In this document: positions 12,833 through 25,200 of the stretch, piece after piece
Position numbering within the stretch: position 1 is the stretch's first letter
Layout of the letters: each line of letters begins with the position of its first letter
Assembly (NCBI GenBank): GCA_023055505.1
Contig: JALIRH010000004.1
Span: forward strand, 21,633,368 to 21,697,367
Direction of reading: 5' to 3'
Source of the DNA: Callipepla californica brunnescens
Taxonomy: Eukaryota > Chordata > Aves > Galliformes > Odontophoridae
DNA: 64,000 bases
Program-made: the position numbers and the translations under genes
The notes under the pieces: generated by a model
What the model was told of the DNA's origin: nothing
The model's input: only the letters and a program-made list of their open reading frames with translations
Databases searched by the model: none

Positions 12833-12910
12833 GGAGTCTGTCTTCTGTAGATCGGGATTTACGAGCACTAATGGTGCTTGGTTACAGTGGTGCGCAAATC
12901 TACAGACTCC
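12833..12910 (+). other. Foldable inverted-repeat element in the likely 5' UTR
   Basis: The right arm ATCTACAGACTCC (12898-12910) is the exact reverse complement of the left arm GGAGTCTG...TAGAT (12833-12852) once a 7-base bulge is allowed. Between them CGAGCAC (12862-12868) pairs with GTGCTTG (12874-12880) around a 5-base loop, with one G-T wobble. The element starts about 25 bases after TATAAG. I do not recognise it as a known snRNA, snoRNA or microRNA, and no Pol III T-run terminator follows closely. It may simply be a 5' UTR structure or chance. Confidence 0.35.
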
Positions 12911-13098
12911 AAGGTGTGCTGCTGAGTTGGAAAGAAATCTGGGACCTGTCACGTTGTGGAAGGGTAAAAGAAGCCCTATACAACCAGCAAAACAAGCCCA
13001 AATCTTCCTACCTTCCTACAACCAACTTTACACCCCACCTCCTGATCGTGAGCATTTCTCCTCCCTTCATTCTCCTTCCTTTGGAGGCTGTAGAATGA
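12871..13098 (+). other. Second candidate upstream ORF, 75 aa
   Basis: The ATG at 12871 lies in the hairpin loop described at 12833-12910 and opens 75 codons ending before 13099, upstream of the DESI2-like start and out of frame with it. Kozak context is moderate (C at -3, G at +4). The peptide starts MVLGYSGAQIYRLQG and matches no family I recognise. It matters only if the 5' UTR is continuous from the island to 13202. Confidence 0.2.
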
Positions 13099-13201
13099 AG
13101 CATTCCCTTCTGGCTGTCTCAGGGTAAAAGCATACCCTGGGGGCAGCAACACATCTGGCAGGGATTGAAGGGTTTAAATCCAGCCTCCACGGCAATCAAC
13201 A

Positions 13202-13240
13202 ATGGCCAATGAACCGGTGATTCTGAATGTGTATGATATG
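13202..13240 (+). CDS. DESI2: DESI2-like exon 1, coding part
   Basis: Encodes 13 residues, [13 protein letters not shown], equivalent to the first beta strand of the PPPDE fold (human MGANQLVVLNVYDM from memory). The ATG at 13202 has A at -3 and G at +4, a strong Kozak context, and an in-frame TAA at 13175-13177 rules out an upstream extension in the unspliced frame. The exon ends at 13240 with donor GTGAGT at 13241, in phase 0. Residue 2 is Ala where human has Gly. Confidence 0.88.
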
Positions 13241-16200
13241 GTGAGTATGAAACAGTTTTGTTTATGGGGAGCAGTGAGGCTAGGTGGGAGCTTATGTGTG
13301 GAGGCAGGCATTGTACAAAGAGGAGCCCAGCACCGTTCCTCAGAGAGGATGATATCCACCTTCCTCCTGCTTTCTCTTCAAGTAGGCATGTCATGTTCTG
13401 GCTGTCAGAGATGATGCTGACCATGGCATTTTTCTTTGAAATGTGTAGCATATTGTGCCAGACTACAGGTAAAATCATGCTGGATTTTCTGCAGAATTTT
13501 TCAGGAACAGCAGTGGGTGAGGGGAGGGCTCTTTAATTTCCAGTGTCCCAGTTAAGGAAGGAGATATAATCACCTCTCTCTCTTTATGGGAGCCAATTGT
13601 CATTTAATTTTGAGAGATCAAGCACTGCCAGGATGTGGGAAGAGGGTCAGGATATCATCCAGGGATGAGAAATATCTGTAGAATTGTATTCAGGATGTTG
13701 TTTCTAGGCTAATAATAATCTGGATCAATCCCTCATGCATGAGATCATAGTTAATCATTGTCTCCAAAGGTTAATTTCAATAGGAGTACAGAAAACTCAG
13801 AACAGGTGGAGTTTCAGCATGAGGAGGAGCATAGGGACATGCTCCTTGGAAATGTTTTTACAAGTTTGTAGTGTAGCAAGTTGGTTCCCTTGCTCTCTTC
13901 TTGCTTAGAGGATTGTAATTGGAAACTATCTGTGCTAAAAAATCAGATCTGAATCGTATGTTTGGTACAAAGGCCTACAGAGAAGATGGTTTGGCTCAAC
14001 CTGTTTTGCTCTCTGGCTTAGCACAGGCTTAGGATAAGCATGTTCAGATGAGAAACATTTTGATAGTGATTTATTCCTCTCTTACATTTATGTTAATGAG
14101 CTGAAGATTAATAAATAAATACTTTCAAATCTTCCAAAAAGTTTAGTGACCTTTACTATGGAAATATCTAACTTTATGAAGCCCACTTTCTGACTGAGCT
14201 CCATACATCTAGTTCTGTTAACATTATTGCATACATTTGCTTTTTGTCACCAAGTGTTAACAACTTCCAACAGGAAGCCTGCAGAGTAGCGTGGGTTTTC
14301 CTGTTAGGAAAATCCAGAGAATAGCCACCAAAGAGCAGTGAGTAGGCTCTGGTAAATGACAAACCTCTTCTTATTACAAAAATTAAGTGTTCTTTTGTTG
14401 TCTGGAAAAGCTGGGTTACTTCTCATGGAAGGAGGGAGCGGTGAAGACAGATAGGACTGTGTCTGTGTTGAAAGATGCTCTGAAAAGCACAACCAGAATA
14501 GCTTGAAGCTGCCTCTTCCAGAACTGTTATAGGCAAAATCGACCAAGTTGTTTAAATCCTTTCATTAAGATTTACTTTTCAGTGTTGGTCAGGTGATTGG
14601 TAGCTTGAACTGTGAACTTCCCCAAGCGGGCTGGTAACCCAAGCATCATGCTGGTGGCAAGTTCTTAGTAACCAGAGGCTGATATTGCAAATCTCAGAGT
14701 TCCTAGCTAATACTTTGAAGAAGGTAAAGGGATTGTGTTGCTCTTCTGTTGTATGTGCTATCTTCCTTGCATTGTGTTTTTTTTTTTTTCTTTTTTTTAC
14801 TTCTGCTGCAGACTGAGGTCTAAACTTTCTCAGTTGCTATTGAGCTGTCCCAGATCAGTGAATGTTTTGCTACTGAGCTGAAAAAATCTGAATACTGGAC
14901 AGACTTGGTCTTTGCTATTTTTTTAATGTCACTGACTCTGAAGATGAAGCCCATAGGAAGCTGGGGAGAAGGAACTTGCTATTTATGATCACCGTGTTTT
15001 GAGATGGAAACTTGGATGCAGCAAAGTAAATTGAGGTCACCAGTTTAATTCAGACTGACTTTTGCTTCCTAGCAAGACACAGAAACCTGCGTATGTCAGT
15101 ATTCCATGGGTTAAGCACAAGTTAATGCTCTATACCTAGGAACCATTCTATTTTTGTATAGCATCTGTTTGGCTACCACTGAGTCACCTCCAGTTCAAAT
15201 TCTACATTATGATTATTGAGGCTACATGCTTTTCCATTGCTGCTATGATTTTAACACCATGGAGTTTGGAATGTAGCCATGCAAAATCTGCACTTTGTTA
15301 CATTGTGATGGGGAATTGCGGGGGAACTGGGAAATGAGCACATTTGTTTGAATGGCTGTTGGAAAACTAGTCTTGAAGAAAAAAAGACAGCTGGGGATAA
15401 CAATTAACTGGATGTAAAGCTCGGCTTTACTGACAAGAATCATGACCCCTGTATGGCGTCTGGAAGCACTTACACTGCAGGAAAGCTTACCCTTAGGGCA
15501 GAAGTTCAATTATGGGCTTTGTGCAGCTATGAAATACCCACTGTATATAGTCACATGTATTCAAAGATTATAGCCATTTATCCTTTTACCCATTGGATAG
15601 TACTAGGCTTTAAACAGAGGAAAAAAAAAGCTCATACTTATTAAGGTGCATTGCACAAATTACTGAAGCAGGTAAACCCATTTATTAAACTGATTTTCTT
15701 CAGCATCCAAGAACTGAGCAAGAATCACTGGGCATTCTAAGTGTTCAGAATATTCATACCAAAAGCAATTTCTTAATCCCCCAGCGTGCAGGGTGATTAT
15801 ACTTTGTTTACTTGTTGCTGAAGAGCTTCTGCACACCTGTACTCACTCACAAAAAGAGAGGGAGAACTTTGCAAGAGTATTTTAATGAGTATGCAGGATA
15901 CTGAAGTCTAACTTAAGCATAAACGTGAATAACAACACAGATCAGGGGTTTGATCATGGATCTCTTTCCCAGTTTGAATCCATTTCTTATGTGGACTTAA
16001 GACAACTGCTGTTTGTAGACTTACTGGAAATGACTGGGTCTGTAAGATCTATGACAGAGTTTGCTCTGATCAGTCAGTTATCACTTTACCTTTGATTGAT
16101 AAATCAATTTCCCCTTCATAACTTGCAGCTCCCTTCCCTCCAGCTCCCCTTAATAAGCTATTTATTGTGGACCATCTGACTTGGATCACAGGACTGATTT

Positions 16201-19200
16201 TCTTATCCTGCTTCCTTGTTGCTTTATTTTTTTTCTATCTTTCTTTGGAACAGTTGACTAAATCTTTGTAACATTAATAAATGTCACTTCGTTAAATCAG
16301 ACACAAGAGTGACTGCAGATATTGCCCGAGTTTAAATCTTTAGCAAACTAGCTGAACACATTCAGCTAAAAATAGTCCATTTGGCAGAGATTCAAGCTGG
16401 GGGCTCTCATGATGTTTTCAGCTTATTTGCACAGCATGTTCATGCTACCAAATTTAAAGGAAATATATCACTGCTGTCCCTCTCTTATTGCAGGTATAGT
16501 TGCCCCAAATTTCCACGGTCTTTGCAGCTGATAACACACAAAGCTTTCACTTTGATCTGCTGGTATTTTTGCTTACTCTTTATGCTGGTGAAAATGAGAC
16601 CCTGAGCTGTGTTGCAGAGAAGAATGAGAACCCTGGTCAGTGGGCAGTGTTGGTATAGCATCTATTTGGATGAGAAGAATGAGTCTTTTTCTCTTCCTTG
16701 TCCCACCTTTATCCTATTGACAGAAAGGCCTCAGGATACCATTGGCCTTCTTGGTCAAGAGAGCACATTTCTGGCTCATGGTCAACCTGTTGTCCTTCAG
16801 GACACCTAGGTCCTTCTCTGCAGAGCTCCTTTCTAGCAGGTCAGCCCCTAACTTGTACTGGTGCATTCTTTCCCAGGTGGAGAACTTGCCCTTGTTGAAC
16901 CTGGTAAGTTTCCCCTCTACCCAACTCTCCAGTCTGCCTAGTGTATCAGCCAGTCCTCCCAGCTTTGTATCATCAGCAGACTTGCTGAGAGTGCAGTCTG
17001 TCCCTTCACCCAGGTCTGTTGAAAATACTAAACAAGACCAGACTCAATACTGTCCCCTTAGGGACGCTGCCCTCTTGGGACCACTGCTATAGGCCTCCAG
17101 CTAGACTGGCTACTGATCACAATCTTCTGAGCTCTGCCAGTCAACCAGTTCTTAGTCCACCTCACTGTCTTATTTGTCCCACACTTCCTAAGTTTGTCTA
17201 TGAGGATATTATACGAGGCAGTGTCAAAAGCCCTGCTGAAGTCAAGGAATCCTCCTCAACCATGAGAAAATTACATTCAGTTCACTGTGACTATAGCTCT
17301 TAGCATTAGCCAGATGGGCTGAGATCCTACCTGCAGAGTGAGGGCTGAGGAAACGCTATGGGGGTAGCAAAGTAGCTCCCTTACTCTCTGCAAACACCTC
17401 TGGTGAACAAGCTGTGGTACTAAATAGTGACAGCACAGTTGCTTGCGTACAAGTCCTAGCCTGTGCTTTTTGTACCCTCTGTCCTATTGCCAGGGAATGT
17501 GTGTGTGTGGCAGGGCAGAGGCTTTGCAAGAGCGTGCCCTTGATACAGAGAGAATGATGGGGGTAGAAGGTGAGGGCTGACCTGGGTTGACCTTTCTCTG
17601 TTAGTGATATTGCAACGTTTCATCAGGGTTGAGTAGGTTGTAATAGTCTATCTCTCTCCTTGGAAGAGGTGAAGCAGTTCTAGCTGTACCACAGGGAACA
17701 GATACCATGCTCTGTATAGCTAATCAGCTTCTGGTCTCCCAGCAGAAGCTGATCGCTGCCTGTGAGTGGTTCAGGTGGGGAGAAAAGCTTTGGAGAGTTT
17801 GCTTATTTCTGACTTTATAAATGCCTTTCAGCTTGCTTAGAGAGCAAGGTCTGGCAGGATAATGCAGTACCAGGAAGGGAGGTAGGGAGGATTCTCAGAC
17901 AAGCAGCTTGTGGTGGGGAAGCCTGTACATGGTGTTGTTCTACAGCAGACACTGAGATAGCGTGAGAGTTGGATTTTGTATAATTTATGTACTCTGAAAA
18001 GAGAGGACAGTCCAGTGATCTGTGAGGAAAGGCATAAAGCTGGAGGGTCTGTTTGGCCACTGTACAAATGCAGAATGCTTTGGTGCTTTAAGCTAATTTC
18101 TCTCATACAGAATAGGAGATGGGAGCTCCTTTGCTGCTTGTTCTTTTCAGCTGAAAAGCATTTTTCTTTAACATATATTGCTTGCATCTGCTTTGGAGGC
18201 AGTTTAAAAACCAACGCAATCTCACTGTCCTAGTATTGCTTTTTGTTTTTCTGTGCAAGTATGTGACTGTGGCCACTACAATTACGTGCTTCACGATGAA
18301 AGGGGTTAGAGGTTCCTTGTGTTTCTAGCTTCAGTACTTAAGGAGTCTTTGAATCTATTTTAGAAGTGGCAGCATGATTGCAAGCAGAACACTTCATTCT
18401 CTGGTGTGAATGTTTTAAGAACTGACTAGATCACAGAACATTTTATTATCTCTCTGTTTGGAGGAAAGAGTAAGTCTAGTTCCTCAGATATATGTCAACA
18501 TATTTGTGATTACTGTAGGTAGAAGTCTTGGATGCTTTCAGCTCATTTAGTCAGGAGGGAGAGAATTCCTTTTGTAGGTGGTGGTCCTGCTTCTTGCACT
18601 ACTCACTAGTGGTGGGCAGCAATGTGTAGAGAAATGTAGCATCACCTGACTGTTTCTAAGAAAACAAATAGAAAGAAAAGGGATCTTTTTCATCAAATAG
18701 CTTGACAGCTGTAGTGTTTCTTGGTGTGATGTGCTGAAGAGATGCTCTAAGTTAATGCAACAACTTGTGGTCTTGAAAGGGGAAGTGATATAGTCAGTGG
18801 GATCTCTTCTTTCTCTTTCCTCTTCATATATTGGCCAGATAATTAATTTATCAAACAGAGAACAGAATGCTAAATATTGGCTTCAGTAGATTTTAGTTAA
18901 ATTCTGGCAACTCCTAATATATTAAAAAATAAAAAAATAAAAATGTTGTTCTGAAACAAAAACACTACTTCTTAAAACACACTAAATGAAATGTTTTGAC
19001 GGTTTTAAAAAATGTTTGCCGATCATCTCTGGATGAAAGTATTTGTCAAATCTGAATTGCTTCCATTCTCAGAAACACATTATTCACTGAAGTTTGCCTT
19101 TTTCTTGGAAAAGCTTGGTAGGTGTATGGTATCTTTATTTGTTCTGTGACTGCTTCCAAAGCTCATAGGAATTCCCTCTTCCACAAATGAGCTCTGGCTT

Positions 19201-22200
19201 AGGAAGCTCTACTGTGTCTTATCTTCTTTACAGGTTTCTTATGAAGTAAATTTAAAGGCAAATCTTTAAGTTGTTGAATGACAAAGGAAACATTATGGTC
19301 TTGGGATTTTACTTTATTTCTGACTCCGTTTATACAGAACCTTGATCTTTTGTCTACAAATCATATCACATAGAGCATACTGTGTAACAAGACAGAATGG
19401 TGAGATAACAGTTGCCTGGTGTCTAGTAGTATGTTTCCCCACAGTGCTGTGAAATATGCTCTACATAAGTGCTAAGCTGCTTCTTTTTCTGCAAGTAATT
19501 GAACTTGCCACTAGTCACAAGCAGCAGTGAGAGGGAAGGACCAGGTGGATCTCAAATGCTTGTTTTCCTTCCTGGGGCTTTTGTTGGCTTTTTGTGCTAG
19601 CCCCCTTATGGTACTGGGTTTAGACTGTTTAACTGTGCTTGTATTGTGTAATAGGTCTTGGGTTCACAGCAAGTCAGGTAAATTATCCCCTGCAAAGTCT
19701 GTAATGGCAATAATCATACTAAGATACTAGTTGTTGTGGGTCCAGCAAAATCTCTGGGAAAACTCTTGGTTAGAAACCAGAGACTGGATAGACCAGTAGT
19801 GGGTGAGGGAAAGCAGATCATAGGGAAAGTTGCTGTAATTGGATGTTAACAGAATCCTTAGCTTGAGGTATGAGAGACTACTTCACCTCTCTTGGATGCA
19901 ACATTTCCTGGTGTAAGTGTCTCTGGCTTTAGAAGTGTGTAGATTGGGTGCTTTAGCAAATTTGCTGGCAGTAGATTCAAATCTTCAAATAAGTCAAAGC
20001 TCTAGCTGAGCAGCCTGGCGGTGTGTACAGATGGGGGAAATCTAGGCTTTGTTTCTGCTTTTCTCCCAGACTGCATAAATTCAATTAGAGTGATGACAGG
20101 CTGATCGCAGGCTGGCCAGGCATGGAGTGGGATTTCTGCCTTGCTCCGCCTGAGAATGGGAGAAGAAGGAGAAGGAAGGTAGTTCAGTGGTGCAGATCAT
20201 GGATTTAGTCAGTGTCTGATTCAACCATGTGAGAAAAATGATGACAGGGAAGTAGACATCCTTTCTCTCTTGCATCTTTGGAGAGAGGAAGTTGGAGAGA
20301 GGCAGATGAAGAGATGAAGCAGCTAACACTAGTCTGCAGTTGAGTTTAGCAGTTCAAGAAGAAGGACTCAGAATGCAACTTCTTATCTAAAGCAATTAAG
20401 AAACTGTGGAGTAAGTGATAGGGTCTGGGTTAATAAGTCCAGTGACGAAGTGTGCCCATTTATGCATAATAAACTGGGTTTTGTTGTCTTAGCAACAGCC
20501 TGAAGATGCTGTCCATCAGGGAACAGCCTGTTTTGATGTTGTCAGGGTGACAGGCTGGCTTACCTGTCCGTGTTATTGCTAAGCTTCTCCAGCACTGCAG
20601 TCCTTAAGCTGACAATTTGTGGATGAGATGTTTTATGAGCTCAGTCTCCTGACTGTATCTTTCTACTGTACATGTAGCTATCTCCAGCTACAGCATTCAC
20701 CCCATTAGCAGCTCATTGGTCCTGTTGCCCCATGAACTGACTTGAATTGATTCAGTGAGGATAATGTGAGAATTCTCACTTCTGTCAGTCCTATATGCAC
20801 TAGGGAAAACTGCTATACTACAGGCTCTCCTTTACTTCAGCACTGGCAAATATAAGAAATCTTGATGAGAAAGGAGAGCTTAAGAAAGGCTAACGCAGTA
20901 TGAGAAATGTGTGAGTTCTGCTTCTGGAGCAAAGCCTCACAGGTCCTCTTGTAAGGCTCTTAAGGCAGTTCTTACAGGTGCCAGTCTGACTTAGCATCTC
21001 TGAAGTCAGTTCCTGAAGAGGCAGGATTTTAGGTGTAAGGTCAGTTCTAACTTGGAGATACAAAAAACTTTTGTTGCTGCTGCAATTTTGTCCTTTAACC
21101 TCATTTATGGGCAAGGTCACAATCAGCTAACCTGTCTTCTGAGCATGGTTCTGAGCAACTCTGAGAGACATGATTGCTTACCCTTGTGAAACTGTGTTAA
21201 AGCTGGTGACTAGTGAATTTTCTCTGGTGCTTTTTGTAGTTTCCTCAAACATCAAAGTAGGCTTCTGTTAGAACACAGCACTTCTGGCAGCAAGGTTTAG
21301 CCTCTGGCTCATTATGCTGTCAAGGTTGTTAATGTCCCTTTATTTTAAAATAAATCTTAGTATTGTTAAAAGTTGATGGGTTGACAGTACAGGAGACTGT
21401 CACTCTTAACCAAAAAGACCTGCTCTGTCTGTAGCAAAGCAGACCCTTCTGCCTCTTGTGCTTCTTCTGTGGTTCCTAAGTTTGAGCCACTCTGGTGCCA
21501 GGGCTCAGCTGGCCATCTAGCTTCCCATTGAGATGGCCCCTGGGGATCAATTATACATACAGTGGGGGCTTCTGCTGCAAAGAGCTGAGCACCAGTGACT
21601 GAAACAGAACCACTAAGATGGAACAGCTGTCAGATGTGTCTCTAAAGGTGATGGTGGGCAGCTAGATACATACACGTGCATTAGTGAGACGGACTGAATT
21701 TCTTCGGGTGTTCTAAGACCCTAAGATGCTTTACTGACTGAGGCTGTGCTTATTTGGTTCTTTGTTTTGGTCTCTCTTGTTCCTGTTATTATGTCAAGAT
21801 GATGTAGCTGGAGCTGGAGAGGGGAGGAGGAAATCAATCAGTATGTTAGAGCTATATTTCTGCTGGGAACTAAGAGAAGCAAAATTCACAAGTCTGTTGG
21901 TCTGCCTTTCGCAAGCTGACTCAAATTCTTTGGTGGGATGGGGGGAGGGAATTCAGTGTTATTCTGTGTAAACACTGGATGTTCTTGAGTGTGAAGGGTC
22001 TAGAGGGGTGAAAACATCCCATTACTTCAGAGTTTTATCTAATAATCAGTGAGATTTCTCTTCTCAGGGCAAAATATGAGGCTACTTCCTAAGTGTTGAA
22101 GATTTATCTTAATTGGTAGATCAGGTTTTCAGTGTTGAATATTAAGGTGTGTGGAAAAGCAATGGTAAGGGGAAGAAAAATGCTGTTATCTACAATCGAT

Positions 22201-25200
22201 TTTAGATGGGCAGGGATGCTTATTTACATAAGAGACTGGCAGATGCTAGAAATGCTGAAAGCATTTCAGCCTGTTTAATAAGTGCCTTCATCATGTGGGT
22301 CAACACATAGGTCAGCTGCCATGTGGATACTGATGGGTTCACATCTCTGGGAGATGGAGGATCTGGCACTGTGAAAGCTCCGTTGATAACGTGCTTTGCT
22401 TAAACTTCAGTACTGGATCTGTTACTATGTTTCACCTCTAGTCTTAAATCAACAGGGAACTTCTCAATATCTTCTACTAGTTATTATCATCTGGATGTTG
22501 ATGTAAGAAAAGGTTCCTAGGCACTGATTGCTACCCAGGGGTTAGAATGCATGAGGACCCCAGTGGTGAGTTATTGGTGGCCTTTTCTATGGGTTAGCTT
22601 TCTGTAGGTGCATGATGCAGGAAGACTTGAGTGTTTCTAGACATGTGTTCTTGATCTTGTGCATCTTTCTCTTTTTGAGACTACTTGGAGCAGATGACCT
22701 TGTACTTGCCCTATATTTGTCATCTTCTTCCAGCTCTGGATTTGCCTGATGAATGTCAGATATAGCAGAAAGAAAAGATGAAGAAGTTAAGCATGGAACT
22801 AGACTGAGAAGTCATTCTCTCTATTATTAACTTGTACTCTTGGGTGGCTTGTAGGACAAACCTCAGCACACTTCTTGTTGGATGAAATCTGGGCTGTAGG
22901 TATTTCCAGATAGGGCTGAGGTGCTTTCTTAGCCAAGCATTTACATGGAAAATATAGGGCTCCATTTACTTGCCTAAGCATAGGCACTGGGGCAATTTTA
23001 GGATATCAGCCTGATGTCTGATTTCCCCTCAGTGGAGGTCCAGGTCTATTCTCTCATGGATTCTGTTCCATAATTATCAACCTTGTTGATGTGTCTGGTG
23101 TATTTTGGAGCATTGCAGATGGCATAATATTGTTGATAGTTTCTGACATAACCATTAGATGTCTGCTGGGGAAGGATCAGTGGTATTTCTGCATTTGACT
23201 ACTATCATCTAGTGTGCTGATTCATCTAGAGTGACAGAGACCTGGTTAAAGTCCCTGAGGGAGTCAAACAAACTGCCCCTTCATGCAGGTCTGCCACAGA
23301 AGCAGACAGCAGGACACTCAGGATCTGGTCATTCTGGGCCTGTTGTGTCAAAACATGTAATATTTGTTTGAAATATTCCTGTAGTGAAGAGTGGATGTTT
23401 CTAGTGGGAGCAAGCTGCTCCAGGAGGGTGTCTAGGCTGAAACCAAGTTATGGCATTATTCATACTTCTTCTCTGGTCCAGTGACTGTGTTTTTAATATA
23501 AGAACGGATCTTTCCTTTGCTTTATGTGACAGGGAACTACTTTACCATGAGGTGCTGAGAAAGGTCAACTCCAAATACACTATGAGAGTATGGTCAAGTT
23601 GCTTCCTTCTGAATCCCCTCTAGCAGACTGAAGAGGTTAGGAATTTGGTCTGCGTCCTCCTGAACAAGTGCCTGCACTCATTGTTACTGTTTACAAGCAG
23701 AAAGCACTTGTTGCTCCTTGTAAATAGAGGGCTACTGTACTCCTGTGGCTTTATTTCCATTCAATGCCTTCTCAGACAGAAGTTAGACTTTGTTTGCTGA
23801 CTCCTTAGATGACTGCGCAACCTGAAAGATCAGTTGTTTATGCAGCCTCTCTTCTGAGTCTGTCATAGCATTAAGAATACACATGCTAATGCATTATCTT
23901 AAACTGCCCCTGTGACAAGGGAGTTATGGAAAGGTGGAAAGGCAATGCTGGGTATTTCAGAATCTGTACAGCCTGGAGCTAGAAGTGTATGTTCTGAGCT
24001 GAAATCCACCCACTGGCTTTGGCTGATCTGTCTTCAGTTCTAGTGCTCATTGTTCTTGATTGCAGTGTCATTTGCTGTGCCTTTGTTCACTCTAATTTTT
24101 GTCTGCTTGTTATCCGAGACAGCTGGCTATCTTCTCTTTGGCAGATGTTGGAATGTGGAATGAACCAACTCCACTTCCTTCTGCTGAAGCACTGTGCCTC
24201 TTGGGCTTGCTACTGTGTAGATACTGGGGGCAAATGTTTGAGAAAGGGATTGTACCAAACTAAAACAGAACAGAATAATTCTGGTGTAAGCCAAGTAGAA
24301 GCAGATCAAAGAGAGGCAAACTATATCGTTCCATTTCAAGCTCAGACCTTGGGACTAAAAGAAAAGAAGTGCTAAGAAACATTATTTTTTTCTAAAGCCT
24401 CATAAGCATAAGAAGAACTGTGGCTTCTCCAGAGCAAAAACTTTTTGAAGAATAAACAAATGCAGGCCATGTGAATCCTTGCAAATTTCACTTCTTTTTA
24501 CTGCCTGTGGACAGTTCTGGCTCTTCCCTTGTGTAGACTGCTGCTTGCAGGAGACGCTGCACCTTGGTAGCCAGAGGCCTTGACAGAACAAGGCAAGTAG
24601 GCGGTGTGGATGCTGGGAAAGGGAGGACAAAAAGGCAGCTGTCCCAGACCTTGCTAGCTGGATTAGTCACATATCCTTTTGGCCTTGCAGCACTTCTGAG
24701 TGATCTTTTCCGTCCCTTGTGTCGAGGCACAGCTAATGAGAGGGACCATTTCTTCTGGGTGTTGAATCAGGAGGCAAGAGAAAAGGAGGCTAGGAGGGAG
24801 ACGCTTGTACTTCACTCCCTCACAGTATTTCTTCTTCGGTCCTATGTAACCAATCAGCATTTGAACTTTTCATCATCCTTTACAACTCAGCCTATTTCTG
24901 AGAGGAAGGTAAGGAGCAAAATGCAAGCTGCAATAAAACTGACCTCTTCAAAATCCTTTGCCACAGTGAAGTTATTCTAGCAAGCTAAAGTGTCCATCTG
25001 CGGCCTTAAGTGCTGTTTGTTATGTGGCATGCTATTGAAATGCTCCAAGGATTCCCTTTGTAGTGTGTAATTACTTTGAGATCTGCAGCTCAGCTCCTGT
25101 TGCAGCTGTTGTTTTGGATAATCTTGATACAGTTAAAGCTCTTGCTGGATCAAAAAAAATATGCAAATGGAAATTTTTAAAGTTAACGTTAAGAACAATT

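Larger units (their letters stand above)
12105..12835 (+). promoter_or_regulatory. DESI2: CpG island, likely promoter and 5' UTR of the DESI2-like gene
   Basis: This is the only stretch in the window that is GC-rich and CpG-dense; the flanks are AT-rich and CpG-poor. It ends about 370 bp before the DESI2-like start codon, as expected for the promoter of a broadly expressed gene. It holds GC boxes (for example 12555-12564), a YY1-type motif (12436-12443) and a TATAAG at 12808-12813. The transcription start cannot be placed from sequence alone. No good splice donor and acceptor pair is evident between the island and 13202, so a continuous first exon is the simplest reading. Long open frames on both strands here are a by-product of few stop codons in GC-rich DNA. 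Confidence 0.8.

Noticed and set aside
12833..12910. Inverted repeat as a Pol III small RNA gene or iron-responsive element
   Set aside because: No nearby T-run terminator and no matching PSE that I can identify; the CAGTGG in it lacks the paired stem and bulged C of an iron-responsive element.
16742..17092. 116-codon plus-strand frame
   Set aside because: It is the antisense strand of the CR1 fragment at 16670-17265, not a gene.
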